From NCBI GenBank assembly GCA_050115555.1, contig JASFQI010000251.1, positions 1-7,267 on the forward strand: DNA of 7,267 bases. Reading direction: 5' to 3'. The translations under genes were made by a program, and so were the position numbers. Position 1 is the first letter of the stretch; each line of letters begins with the position of its first letter. This document shows positions 1-6,726 of this stretch, in pieces. Source of the stretch: JASFQI01 sp050115555. Lineage in GTDB: Bacteria; Desulfobacterota; DSM-4660; Desulfatiglandales; HGW-15. The notes beneath the pieces are model-generated. The model worked only from the letters and a program-made list of their open reading frames with translations, had not been told where the DNA came from and made no database searches.

Positions 1-213
1 TGGTTTCAGACCCGTACCAAAATTTTGACCAACCTCTACCAGTTGAAGCTCCAGACCTTTTGGAACGCCTTAACCCGCCAGCGCACCGACGGCAGCCTGG
101 TCCGTCTGATCACCCCCGTATATTCGGGGGAAAGCGTGCAAGAGGCCGAGGCCCGACTGCGAAGCTTCACAACGACTCTGGTACCCGTGCTCAACGAGTA
201 TCTGCCGGGGTGA
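1..213 (+). CDS. epsI: EpsI-type exosortase-associated protein, C-terminal end (5' partial)
   Basis: The frame is open from the first base to a TGA at 211-213, giving the last 70 residues of a protein that begins outside the window. The segment around LTRQRTDGSLVRLITPV, followed by an acidic helix (ESVQEAEARLRSF) and a final LNEYLPG, matches my recollection of the C-terminal end of EpsI/DUF3485 proteins, which often read 'WDALTRxRTDGALVR' and end in 'LPxLxxYLP'. EpsI is encoded with exosortases and exopolysaccharide genes; its biochemical role is not settled. Some exosortases carry this domain fused at their C-terminus, so the missing part could be either a stand-alone EpsI of about 220 residues or an exosortase-EpsI fusion. 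The TPR lipoprotein at 2469 supports an exosortase locus. The annotation rests on motif recognition without an alignment. Confidence 0.8.
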   Translation, partial: WFQTRTKILTNLYQLKLQTFWNALTRQRTDGSLVRLITPVYSGESVQEAEARLRSFTTTLVPVLNEYLPG

Positions 214-220
214 ATCCGTC

Positions 221-657
221 GACCCGATGGTCTTCCCTGTACATCCAAGAACCCGAAAACGGCTGGAGGAATACGGTGTCCGCTTATCGGATCGTATTTG
301 CCTTCTCTCCCCCCCTTGCCCTACAACGAGGCCCTCTACCTGTGGAAAGACGCCAAAATTGTACTTACGGACAGTGGCGGTCTTCAAGAAGAGACCACGG
401 CATTGCGCGTGCCGTGCATCACACTCCGCGAAAACACGGAAAGTCCTGTCACCGTCAAGTTGGGTTCCAATGTCCTGGCCGGTAAAACCAGGCCGTCTAT
501 TCTTGCAACCTACGATCAAGTCATGAACGGGAGCGTACAGACGTTCAGCGTTCCACCTCTTCAGGACGGCAAGGCGACCGAACGGATCTGGGAAGCCATT
601 GAAGGTCTTTCGAGCAGTGATTACGCCAGTGTATCTGCAACCACATGCCGCGAATGA
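221..657 (+). pseudogene. wecB: UDP-N-acetylglucosamine 2-epimerase (WecB type) remnant, 5'-truncated and frameshifted
   Basis: WecB converts UDP-GlcNAc to UDP-ManNAc. Two consecutive frames together encode only the C-terminal part of such an enzyme. Frame 2 gives MVFPVHPRTRKRLEEYGV from 227, containing the conserved PVH histidine. Frame 1 then gives LPPLPYNEALYLWKDAK, LTDSGGLQEE, a TALRVPCITLRENTE segment and GSNVLAG, down to a TGA at 655-657. The switch falls at a run of seven C at 309-315; one more C would restore a continuous reading. Homology starts about 10 bases after the epsI stop codon, so roughly the first 200 of the usual 370 or so residues are missing. That lost half holds the N-terminal Rossmann domain and most catalytic residues. 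No ribosome binding site or sensible start codon is visible. The product cannot be a working epimerase. Confidence 0.88.
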
Positions 658-712
658 CCTCTCCTGACAACAAAACAAACCACGGCCTTTCCCTGCTGGA
701 CTTGTCTTTCGC

Positions 713-2353
713 ATGATCTACATGACCACCCTGCTGATTTCCCTCTTCATCACCGTCAGCCTCATTCCCATCTTCAGGCGGGTCGCGCTCCGGCTTCAGG
801 CGGTAGATGTGCCTAACGAGCGCAAGGTCCACACCCTTCCCACACCCAAGAGCGGCGGGCTGGCCATGGCCGTGGGAACGCTCGCACCCATGTTCCTGTG
901 GCTCCACGGAGATCGTTTCCTTTTCTCCCTGATGTGCGGCGCCCTGATCCTGGTAGTGTTCGGGCTGCTGGATGATTTCAAGGATGTTCCGTACTGGGTC
1001 AAGTTCATCGGGCAGGTGATCGCCTCCTTGTGGGTCATCGGGTACGGGGGGCTCGAAATCCGGTCGCTCGGCGGGCTCCTCCCCGATGGTGTGATGCTGC
1101 CCGAGTGGGTGGGCATCCCTCTCACATTGATCGCCATCGTGGGCGTAACCAATGCCATCAACCTTTCGGACGGGCTGGACGGACTGGCGGGCGGGATCAC
1201 CCTGCTCAGCTTCCTGCTCATCGGGTATCTGGCCTATCGCGTGGAATACGGGATCGTTGCCCTTCTCTGCTGTGCAGTCATGGGCGCCATCTTCGGGTTC
1301 CTGCGCTTCAACTCCTTTCCGGCCACGCTCTTTATGGGAGATGCGGGCAGCCAGCTCCTGGGGTTCCTGGCCATCACCCTGTCCCTTCACATTACCCAGG
1401 CAAGCGCGCCTCTGAGCCCCTTGCTTCCTTTGATCATCCTGGGCTTCCCCGTGCTGGACACCCTGACCGTGATGGCCGAGCGCATCGCGGAAGGCCACTC
1501 TCCTTTTTCCCCGGACAAGAAACACTTTCACCACAGGCTCCTTCGTCTCGGCCTTTTTCACACCGAGGCGGTGGTGGTGATCTACTTTGTTCAGGGATTC
1601 CTTGTGACCGCAGGGTACGTGCTTCGGTATTACTCGGAATGGTTCCTGCTCCTCTTCTATCTGGTGTTCTCCGCCCTTGTTCTGGGAGGGTTTCTCCTCG
1701 CCGACCGGATGGGCTGGCAGGTGAAACGTTTCGAGATCGTGGATCTCATCATCAAGGGAAAGCTGCGTGTGCTGAAGGACAAGCATGTGGCCATACGGGC
1801 TTCCTTCTTTGCATTGAGGGTCGGCTTGCCCCTGCTGTTCTTGGCCTCCTGCATGCTGCCTGTGGACATCCCTTTGTACCTTTCCGCAGGCGCATTCCTG
1901 GTCGCCTTGTGCCTGTTCGTGGCGACCTGGCTCAGGCAGTCCTGGCTCTACTGGATATTGCGCACGTGCTTTTTTCTGATTGCGCCCTTTGTGGTGTACC
2001 TGGAGCATAAGGGGCTCGAGGCATGGCCTGCAGAGAATGTAAGAACCCTCTACGTTTTATGCTTTGGGGCCCTGGCGGTCGTCTCCATCCTGACCTTGAA
2101 GTTCACACGCAGGACCAAAGGCTTCCGGCCAAGCCCCATGGATTTCCTGATCCTGATCATTGCGCTGATCGTCCCGAACCTTCCCGAGCCGCTGGGAGGC
2201 CGACACCTCGGCCTGATGGCCGTCCAGATTATTGTCTTCTTTTTTTCCTTTGAGGTCCTTCTAGGGGAGCTTCGAGGCGCCTATCGATGGCCGGCCCTTA
2301 CCATCGGAGGGGCCCTTTTGCTCCTTGGCATTCGAGGAGCCTTCCTGGCCTGA
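713..2353 (+). CDS. MraY/WecA-family undecaprenyl-phosphate glycosyl-1-phosphate transferase with C-terminal membrane extension
   Basis: This integral membrane enzyme is expected to transfer a sugar-1-phosphate, probably GlcNAc-1-P, from a UDP-sugar to undecaprenyl phosphate, the first step of lipid-linked polysaccharide synthesis. Visible family motifs are PNERKVHTLPTPKSGGLA (34-51), the Mg-binding LLDDFKD (85-91, Asp87 and Asp88), NAINLSDGLDGLAGG (147-161), FMGDAGSQLLGF (207-218) and the histidine-rich KKHFHHRLLRLG (269-280). Hydrophobic stretches alternate with these loops. The protein has 546 residues against about 350 for typical members; residues from roughly 340 onward form a second block with several further membrane segments and no motif I recognise. 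Upstream of ATG 713 there is no good Shine-Dalgarno sequence; ATG 722 (MTTLLISLF) is an equally plausible start. It lies 55 bases after the wecB remnant, consistent with co-transcription. WecA (GlcNAc) is the best functional guess, but substrate specificity cannot be read from sequence alone. Confidence 0.92.
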   Translation: MIYMTTLLISLFITVSLIPIFRRVALRLQAVDVPNERKVHTLPTPKSGGLAMAVGTLAPMFLWLHGDRFLFSLMCGALILVVFGLLDDFKDVPYWVKFIGQVIASLWVIGYGGLEIRSLGGLLPDGVMLPEWVGIPLTLIAIVGVTNAINLSDGLDGLAGGITLLSFLLIGYLAYRVEYGIVALLCCAVMGAIFGFLRFNSFPATLFMGDAGSQLLGFLAITLSLHITQASAPLSPLLPLIILGFPVLDTLTVMAERIAEGHSPFSPDKKHFHHRLLRLGLFHTEAVVVIYFVQGFLVTAGYVLRYYSEWFLLLFYLVFSALVLGGFLLADRMGWQVKRFEIVDLIIKGKLRVLKDKHVAIRASFFALRVGLPLLFLASCMLPVDIPLYLSAGAFLVALCLFVATWLRQSWLYWILRTCFFLIAPFVVYLEHKGLEAWPAENVRTLYVLCFGALAVVSILTLKFTRRTKGFRPSPMDFLILIIALIVPNLPEPLGGRHLGLMAVQIIVFFFSFEVLLGELRGAYRWPALTIGGALLLLGIRGAFLA

Positions 2354-2405
2354 GAAACACGGTATCCGCCGACAGGAATGCAATCCACCCAGGGTTTGAT
2401 CCCAT

Positions 2406-2445
2406 AAAAAAAACAGGGGGTCCCGACTTCCAGCCGGGAATCCCC
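2406..2445 (-). terminator. Intrinsic terminator-like hairpin reading leftward
   Basis: Positions 2416-2425 (GGGGGTCCCG) pair with 2435-2445 (CGGGAATCCCC), giving about 10 pairs with one bulged A, one G-T pair and a 9-base loop. On the minus strand the stem is followed, after TG, by eight T (A-run at 2406-2413 on the plus strand), the classic rho-independent layout. On the plus strand no T-run follows, so it should not efficiently stop transcription from the upstream gene into the TPR gene. No minus-strand gene ends here; its role is unclear. Confidence 0.6.
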
Positions 2446-2468
2446 AGGACATTTCAAGAGGAGGTCCC

Positions 2469-4874
2469 ATGCAATTCCTAAAGAAACCGTTCTTCTGTGT
2501 CTTCTTCCTTCTTGCGTTGATCCCGTTCCTGGCATCCTGCGGGAGTCCGGAAGAAAAACGCGCCAAGTTCTTCGACAAGGGGCAGGCCCTGTTTGAAGCA
2601 GGCGATTTCACCAAGGCCAGGCTGGAGTTCAAGAACGCTCTCCAGATCGATCCGAAGTTCGCAGAGGCCTACTACATGCTCGGCCGCACGGAGCTGAAAG
2701 AGGCGAACTTCAAACAGGCGTTCGGGCTTTTTCATAAGTCCGTGGAGCTGAATCCTGACCTGATCGAGGCCCAGGCGGAAATCGGTAAAATGCTCCTGGC
2801 GGCCAAGCAGAGGGATCAGGCCAGGGAAAAGCTCGACCTGGTGCTCTCCAAGGACCCGAATCACTGGCACGGGCGCCTGCTTCAAGCCGCAATCCATGTC
2901 ATTGACGGAAAGCGTGACGAAGCGGTCACGTTGCTTCAGACCTTGATTCAGGAAAAGCCGGAAAACACCGAGCCCTACTTCATGCTCTCCCGGATTCACA
3001 TCGTTGGAAAGGACCTGGATGCCGCAGCCCGGGTGCTCCGGGACCTTCTTGCAAAGGACGGCCGGAACAAGGCAGCCCATCTGCGGCTTGGCGCCATCCT
3101 GGAGAAGCAGAAAGACCTCTCCGGCGCGGAAAAGGAGTACCACACCCTGATTGAGCAGGACCCGGAGGACGTTCAACGACACCTTCTCCTGGTGCGCTTT
3201 TTTGAACGGCATGAGAGAAGTGAAGACGCGGAGGAGACACTGAAGGACCTGGTCTCGTCCCAGCCGGACGATCCCGACCTGCGGGTGGCCCTGGCCCGGT
3301 ACTACATGCAGAAGGACCTGAAGGACCAGGCCCAGACCGTCCTTGAGAAGGCCGTTCAAGACTTACCCGAGGCCTATGGACCCCTCTCGCTCCTTGCGAC
3401 CCACCACATGGCCCTGAAGGACAACAACACGGCCGTGGCCTTGCTGGACGATTACATGGAGAAGGTCCAGACCGGACCCGATTTCCTCAAGGCCAATCTC
3501 TTCAAGGCGCGGATCCGTTTTCAGGGGCAGGCCGTGGACGAGGCCCTGGCGCTGGTGAACGAGGTCCTGGAAGAGAATGCCGGGGACCTGGGGGCCCATG
3601 CACTCAAAGGCGACATCCTGTTGGCAAAGCGGGATTTTGCAGGGGCCGTGGCCGAGTATCGGACCGTGGCCCATGAGGAGCCGGAAAACGTCCCTGTCGC
3701 CCTGAAGCTTGCCCGCGCACACTTCCTCAATGGCGAGGAGAGTCTGGCCGAGGATTACTATAAGAAGATTCTCGAGAAAAACGACAAGGTGCGCGAGGCC
3801 CATGCAGGGCTCGCAGACGTGTACCGAAGACAGGGGAAGCGTGACCAGGTCCAGCAGCAACTGAAGGCCCTGCTCGAAATCGACCCCGAGGACCCTGTTG
3901 CTCTTACAGCCCTTGGGGACATGGCCGTTTCCAAGCGGAACGCGGAGGTGGCCGCGGGCTACTACGAGCGTCTTGCCGAGGCGCAGCCGGAATCGCCCGT
4001 ACCTTACTTCAAGCAGGGCATGCTCTCCCTGAGCCGGAATCAACCCGAAGAGTCCCTTACCCTGCTCGAAACGGCCCTTGAGAAAAACCCGGGCTACGCG
4101 CCGGCCCTGGACCGGATGATTGCGCTCCTCATTCGACAGGGAAAGCATGACGAAGCCCTGAAGCGCTGCCTTTTGCAGGTAGAAAAGAGTCCGAACAATC
4201 CGGACATCCATCTGGCCCTGGGGCGGATCTACGCCGGGAAAAAGGAGCCGGAAAAGGCACGACAAGCTTTTGAGAAGGCCCTGGAGCTTGCCCCCGAGAG
4301 CCCGGCGCCTCTATTTCACCTGGCAAGGATCGAGCAGTCCCAGGGGAACATTGACGATGCGATTCAGCGATACACGCAGATGCTCGAGCGTGCCCCCGGC
4401 AATCAGGTCGCCGGAATGATTCTGGCCACCCTCTATGATCGCCAGGGAAAGCGTGACAAAGCCATAGAGGTGTACCGCGGCATCCTCGAGCATAACCCTG
4501 ACGCCGCCAGCGCGGCCAATAACCTGGCCTACTACTATGCGGACCGCAACCCCACCCCGGAGAACCTGAAGGAGGCCCTCAGGCTCATTGAGAAACCCCT
4601 TCAGAAACATCCCGAAGCGCCCAACATCGTGGACACGGCCGCCTGGATTCACTATCAAGCGGGGGACTACGAGAAGGCAAAAAACCTGATGCTCAGCGTC
4701 CAGGATAAAATCAAGGAATCCGCGATGCTCAACTATCACCTGGGCATGATCTATCTGAAGCTGGAGGATGAGGAGAAGGCAGCCGAGCATCTTCAGACCG
4801 CCCTGGACAGCAAGCAGCGCTTTCCCGGAAGGGAAGAGGCCCAAAGCGCTCTTCAGGACCTGAGGAACAGCTGA
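2469..4874 (+). CDS. prsT: PEP-CTERM system TPR-repeat lipoprotein (PrsT-like)
   Basis: The 801-residue product begins with a lipoprotein signal peptide: basic MQFLKK, a hydrophobic core, then a lipobox LASC with the modified cysteine at residue 24. It should be lipid-anchored outside the cytoplasmic membrane. From about residue 31 to 790 it is almost entirely tetratricopeptide repeats with a period near 34 residues, roughly 20 units, for example the pair around AGDFTKARLEFKNALQIDP and the one around KEPEKARQAFEKALELAP. The C-terminal part (NNLAYYYADRNP, then VDTAAWIHYQAGDYEKA and LNYHLGMIYLKL) is the arrangement I associate with TIGR02917, the TPR lipoprotein of exosortase/PEP-CTERM loci, whose members are usually somewhat longer. 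TPR arrays bind proteins, so a scaffold role in polysaccharide or protein export is the family expectation; no partner is proven. AGGAGGT at 2459-2465 lies 3 bases before the ATG, a strong but close ribosome binding site. The EpsI end upstream supports the call. Confidence 0.9.
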   Translation: MQFLKKPFFCVFFLLALIPFLASCGSPEEKRAKFFDKGQALFEAGDFTKARLEFKNALQIDPKFAEAYYMLGRTELKEANFKQAFGLFHKSVELNPDLIEAQAEIGKMLLAAKQRDQAREKLDLVLSKDPNHWHGRLLQAAIHVIDGKRDEAVTLLQTLIQEKPENTEPYFMLSRIHIVGKDLDAAARVLRDLLAKDGRNKAAHLRLGAILEKQKDLSGAEKEYHTLIEQDPEDVQRHLLLVRFFERHERSEDAEETLKDLVSSQPDDPDLRVALARYYMQKDLKDQAQTVLEKAVQDLPEAYGPLSLLATHHMALKDNNTAVALLDDYMEKVQTGPDFLKANLFKARIRFQGQAVDEALALVNEVLEENAGDLGAHALKGDILLAKRDFAGAVAEYRTVAHEEPENVPVALKLARAHFLNGEESLAEDYYKKILEKNDKVREAHAGLADVYRRQGKRDQVQQQLKALLEIDPEDPVALTALGDMAVSKRNAEVAAGYYERLAEAQPESPVPYFKQGMLSLSRNQPEESLTLLETALEKNPGYAPALDRMIALLIRQGKHDEALKRCLLQVEKSPNNPDIHLALGRIYAGKKEPEKARQAFEKALELAPESPAPLFHLARIEQSQGNIDDAIQRYTQMLERAPGNQVAGMILATLYDRQGKRDKAIEVYRGILEHNPDAASAANNLAYYYADRNPTPENLKEALRLIEKPLQKHPEAPNIVDTAAWIHYQAGDYEKAKNLMLSVQDKIKESAMLNYHLGMIYLKLEDEEKAAEHLQTALDSKQRFPGREEAQSALQDLRNS

Positions 4875-4939
4875 CACCACACATCGAAGAAACAGGATCA
4901 CCCGACATATCGTATCTTTCGAAAAAGGAGACCCTTCGG

Positions 4940-5125
4940 ATGTGTGGAGGAAGGATGATACTCCATGCCACCCCTGGATTGTTCCTTGCTCTTTTCCCGG
5001 CCTTGGCCGGAATCTCGTTTGCAGGCCCACGACTGGTCTTACCCGAGAAGCAGTTCGAAGCGAAGTGTGTAGAAGAAGGGGAAATCGAGATCCGCATTCG
5101 CGCACGATTCAAGGAAAAAGGATAA
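4940..5125 (+). CDS. Small exported protein, possibly a truncated DUF1573 protein
   Basis: A 61-residue frame follows the TPR gene after 65 bases, preceded by AAGGAG at 4925-4930. A second start at 4955 (MILHATPG) has GGAGG four bases upstream and would give 56 residues, so the start is undecided. Residues 7-28 form a signal peptide-like stretch ending in ISFA, with likely cleavage before GPRLVLPEK. The remaining 33 residues resemble the opening of DUF1573 proteins (usual pattern: P-x-L/I-V-x-P-E-K-x-F-D-F-G-x-V-x-E-G-E, then a beta strand ending in N-x-G). The lengths line up from Phe to the last Gly, but the FDFG motif is replaced by FEAKC and the later cysteine-containing part is absent. 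It could be a decayed remnant or a genuine small periplasmic protein. The DUF1573 link is tentative. Confidence 0.5.
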   Translation: MCGGRMILHATPGLFLALFPALAGISFAGPRLVLPEKQFEAKCVEEGEIEIRIRARFKEKG

Positions 5126-5149
5126 AGCACTCTCGAACCCACTCCAACC

Positions 5150-5178
5150 TTGCCACCTCCCGGTCACGGCGTTATAGT
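5150..5178 (+). promoter_or_regulatory. Sigma70-type promoter for the TIGR04076 gene
   Basis: TTGCCA at 5150-5155 and TATAGT at 5173-5178 are separated by 17 bases, matching five of six consensus positions in each box. A start of transcription near 5185 would leave a leader of about 54 bases before the ATG at 5239. It lies between the small exported ORF and the next gene, so that gene is probably transcribed independently of the TPR operon. Confidence 0.6.
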
Positions 5179-5238
5179 CGGTCTTGATTTGCCTTGGGTA
5201 TCCGGCAACCCGTCACCTACTCGAAAGGAGGCGTCATC

Positions 5239-5520
5239 ATGCCCGTGAGTTATCCGAAGGTCGGCAACAAAGTGGTGGCAAAAGTCATCAGCACAAAGGG
5301 AGACTGCACCATCGGCCTGAAAGCCGGAGAGGAGTATGAGCTGAGCGTGCATCGATGCGGGGAATTCTGCGGGTATTTCTACCACAACCTTATCAACTGG
5401 ATCACCATGCTCCAGTTCGGGGGGACGTTCCCCGTGTTCGAAGATCCGGACGTGCATGTCTGGGATTGTCCCAATCCAGTGAACCGCGTGCGAATCGAGC
5501 TCCGCCGCGTGAAGGAGTAG
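5239..5520 (+). CDS. TIGR04076 family small protein of unknown function
   Basis: The 93-residue protein starts MPVSYPKVGNKVVAKVIS and contains GDCTIGLKAGEEYELS, then HRCGEFCGYFYHN, LQFGGTF, DCPNP and a final RIELRRV. The pattern of a cysteine followed by G-x-K-x-G-[DE]-[EF] near the N-terminus, a short C-x(3)-C pair and a late C-P-[DN]-P before ELRR is that of the TIGR04076 family, small cytoplasmic proteins with no established function. The cysteines at 23, 40, 44 and 77 could form a redox or metal site; this is inference. The start is set by AAAGGAGG at 5224-5231, seven bases before the ATG. An in-frame TTG at 5194 would add 15 residues but has no ribosome binding site. The gene has its own promoter upstream and a hairpin terminator after its stop, so it is probably monocistronic. 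Confidence 0.85.
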   Translation: MPVSYPKVGNKVVAKVISTKGDCTIGLKAGEEYELSVHRCGEFCGYFYHNLINWITMLQFGGTFPVFEDPDVHVWDCPNPVNRVRIELRRVKE

Positions 5521-5562
5521 GAACACGGAAAAGAGTCTGTAGAAGTGTACTGTCTTTTCATC

Positions 5563-5602
5563 AAGGGCCTCTCGCAGGAAGCGGGCGGCCCTTTCTGCTT
5601 TT
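5563..5602 (+). terminator. Rho-independent terminator after the TIGR04076 gene
   Basis: AAGGGCC (5563-5569) pairs with GGCCCTT (5587-5593); inside, after one T-C mismatch, CTCGC pairs with GCGGG (one G-T pair) around an AGGAA loop. The 12-pair stem is followed by TCTGCTTTT, a mediocre T-tract. It sits 42 bases after the stop codon, between two convergent genes. The minus-strand direction has no T-run after the stem, so it would act mainly on rightward transcripts. Confidence 0.65.
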
Positions 5603-5672
5603 GAATGAAGGGTGCCGTTAGGGAATGAAAACGTATCGCAAGCGCTGGATTAAGGAAAGCAGAGAGTCGTTC

Positions 5673-6707
5673 CTATAAGGGGATGTCCGGCCACGTGTGG
5701 ATGGGGTCGGTGGAGCGGACCACGTGCATCCCGGCGTCAGCAAAACGCTGAAACGCCGCATCCGCTTGGTCGGTGAAGTCCACCACACCGGGAACCACCA
5801 CCGAGGAGGTGCAGTCCTCCAGGAGGTACACCTTGCGCGCCAGCGCTGAATCTTCCTGCTTCAGGTCCTCCAGCAGGTCGGCAATGGTCCAGGCCACGCA
5901 GTGGCTCTTGGCCTGTCCTGCAATGACCACGACGTCGTACTGCTTCAGCTTTGCCACGAGGGCTTCGTTCTTTTGAGCAATGGCCTTTCCTTCGGGATCC
6001 TGGGTGACCTCAGGCCCCAGCACAGAGTAGTGCTCGGTAAAGGGATTGCTCCCTTTGACTTGAAAGTCGGGCTGGACCATGCGGGCCACCGTGTGAAAGA
6101 AGACGGCTTCTTCCACGGCCGGCACCAGGGCGTGGCCGATCCCGCCGAGCATGGCGTGGTAGGGCCAGATGGTGAGGTCGTACTTGCCGGTCTCCCGAAG
6201 CTTTCGGGTGTATCCGAGGAGGTAGTCCCGGGAATAATCCTCTGAGATGCCCAGTGCGCTGCACACCGCGGGGCTCACGCGCCATCGGCCCTCGCGCACG
6301 TCCTCTTCGGTCACCACAGTGAGTGGTGCTGGGTGCTCCTCGGCCTCGTTCACCAGGAAGAGGCCGTGGAAGATCTGAAGCGCCTGATGCGTGTCCATGG
6401 TGGGAGTGATGCGGTGGATGCGATGGAGGTTTCGGTAGATGAAGGCACAGAGCCTCTGGTTGTCCTCTACGGCTGCATTGCCGGATCGCCCGGCCACAAA
6501 GAGCTCAAACCCCGGCGTGCAGAACGTGTTCTGGACGTCCACACACAGGAGACAGACCCGCAGATCGTCCTCTTCCACCGTGGGGATCCCGTGCTGCTCT
6601 GTCCAGGCCTCGGCCTCACGGGCCCGAATCTCGTAGTCCACCTTCCAGATCTCGCCCACCCGCTCAGCCTGGAAATGAGGCGGGATCGGCATCTCCTGCT
6701 CAGGCAT
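5673..6707 (-). CDS. Cysteine hydrolase of the isochorismatase/nicotinamidase superfamily
   Basis: The 344-residue product carries the marks of a nicotinamidase-like amidohydrolase. The expected catalytic triad is Asp57 in LLCVDVQNTFC, Lys218 in FQVKGSNPFTEHYS and Cys270 in GQAKSHCVAWT. The probable metal ligands are Asp105 and His107 in TMDTHQ and His114; WPYHAMLGGIGHAL (181-194) matches the family's usual W-P-x-H-C-x(n)-G segment, although Ala replaces the cysteine. Nicotinamidases release nicotinic acid and ammonia for NAD salvage, but the superfamily also covers isochorismatases and other amidases, so the substrate is open. It is long: common members have about 200 residues, and here about 50 precede the catalytic core and an insert lies between the metal site and the WPYH segment. 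The start at 6707 is chosen because AAGGAGGG (6712-6719) lies just upstream; the frame stays open to an ATG at 6848, but that codon sits inside the likely promoter. It is convergent with the TIGR04076 gene and divergent from yvcK. Confidence 0.85.
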   Translation of the reverse strand: MPEQEMPIPPHFQAERVGEIWKVDYEIRAREAEAWTEQHGIPTVEEDDLRVCLLCVDVQNTFCTPGFELFVAGRSGNAAVEDNQRLCAFIYRNLHRIHRITPTMDTHQALQIFHGLFLVNEAEEHPAPLTVVTEEDVREGRWRVSPAVCSALGISEDYSRDYLLGYTRKLRETGKYDLTIWPYHAMLGGIGHALVPAVEEAVFFHTVARMVQPDFQVKGSNPFTEHYSVLGPEVTQDPEGKAIAQKNEALVAKLKQYDVVVIAGQAKSHCVAWTIADLLEDLKQEDSALARKVYLLEDCTSSVVVPGVVDFTDQADAAFQRFADAGMHVVRSTDPIHTWPDIPL

Positions 6708-6711
6708 GTTT

Positions 6712-6719
6712 CCCTCCTT
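6712..6719 (-). promoter_or_regulatory. Ribosome binding site that fixes the hydrolase start
   Basis: AAGGAGGG on the minus strand stands four bases before the ATG at 6707. The alternative in-frame starts at 6755 and 6848 have no comparable sequence at a workable distance, so this site decides in favour of the 344-residue protein. Confidence 0.8.
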
Positions 6720-6726
6720 CACTCCC

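Noticed and set aside
545..2008. A 487-codon open frame on the minus strand opposite the transferase gene
   Set aside because: It lacks recognisable domains, is dominated by G, Q, E, H and P as expected from the complement of a GC-rich membrane gene, and is covered by a plus-strand gene with clear family motifs.
2372..2381. ACAGGAATGC shared between 2372-2381 and the hydrolase leader at 6772-6781
   Set aside because: Ten-base matches are expected by chance many times in a window of this length, and the first copy is not part of a palindrome.
2478..5105. Long minus-strand open frames opposite the TPR gene (2478-3359, 3363-4265, 4311-5105)
   Set aside because: They mirror the biased codon use of the TPR gene, have no plausible ribosome sites or domains, and the plus-strand protein is unmistakable.
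5594..5663. Inverted repeat TCTGCTTT (5594-5601) and AAAGCAGA (5656-5663) between the convergent genes
   Set aside because: Eight pairs over a 54-base gap is weak, and the hairpin at 5563-5593 already explains termination in the plus direction.
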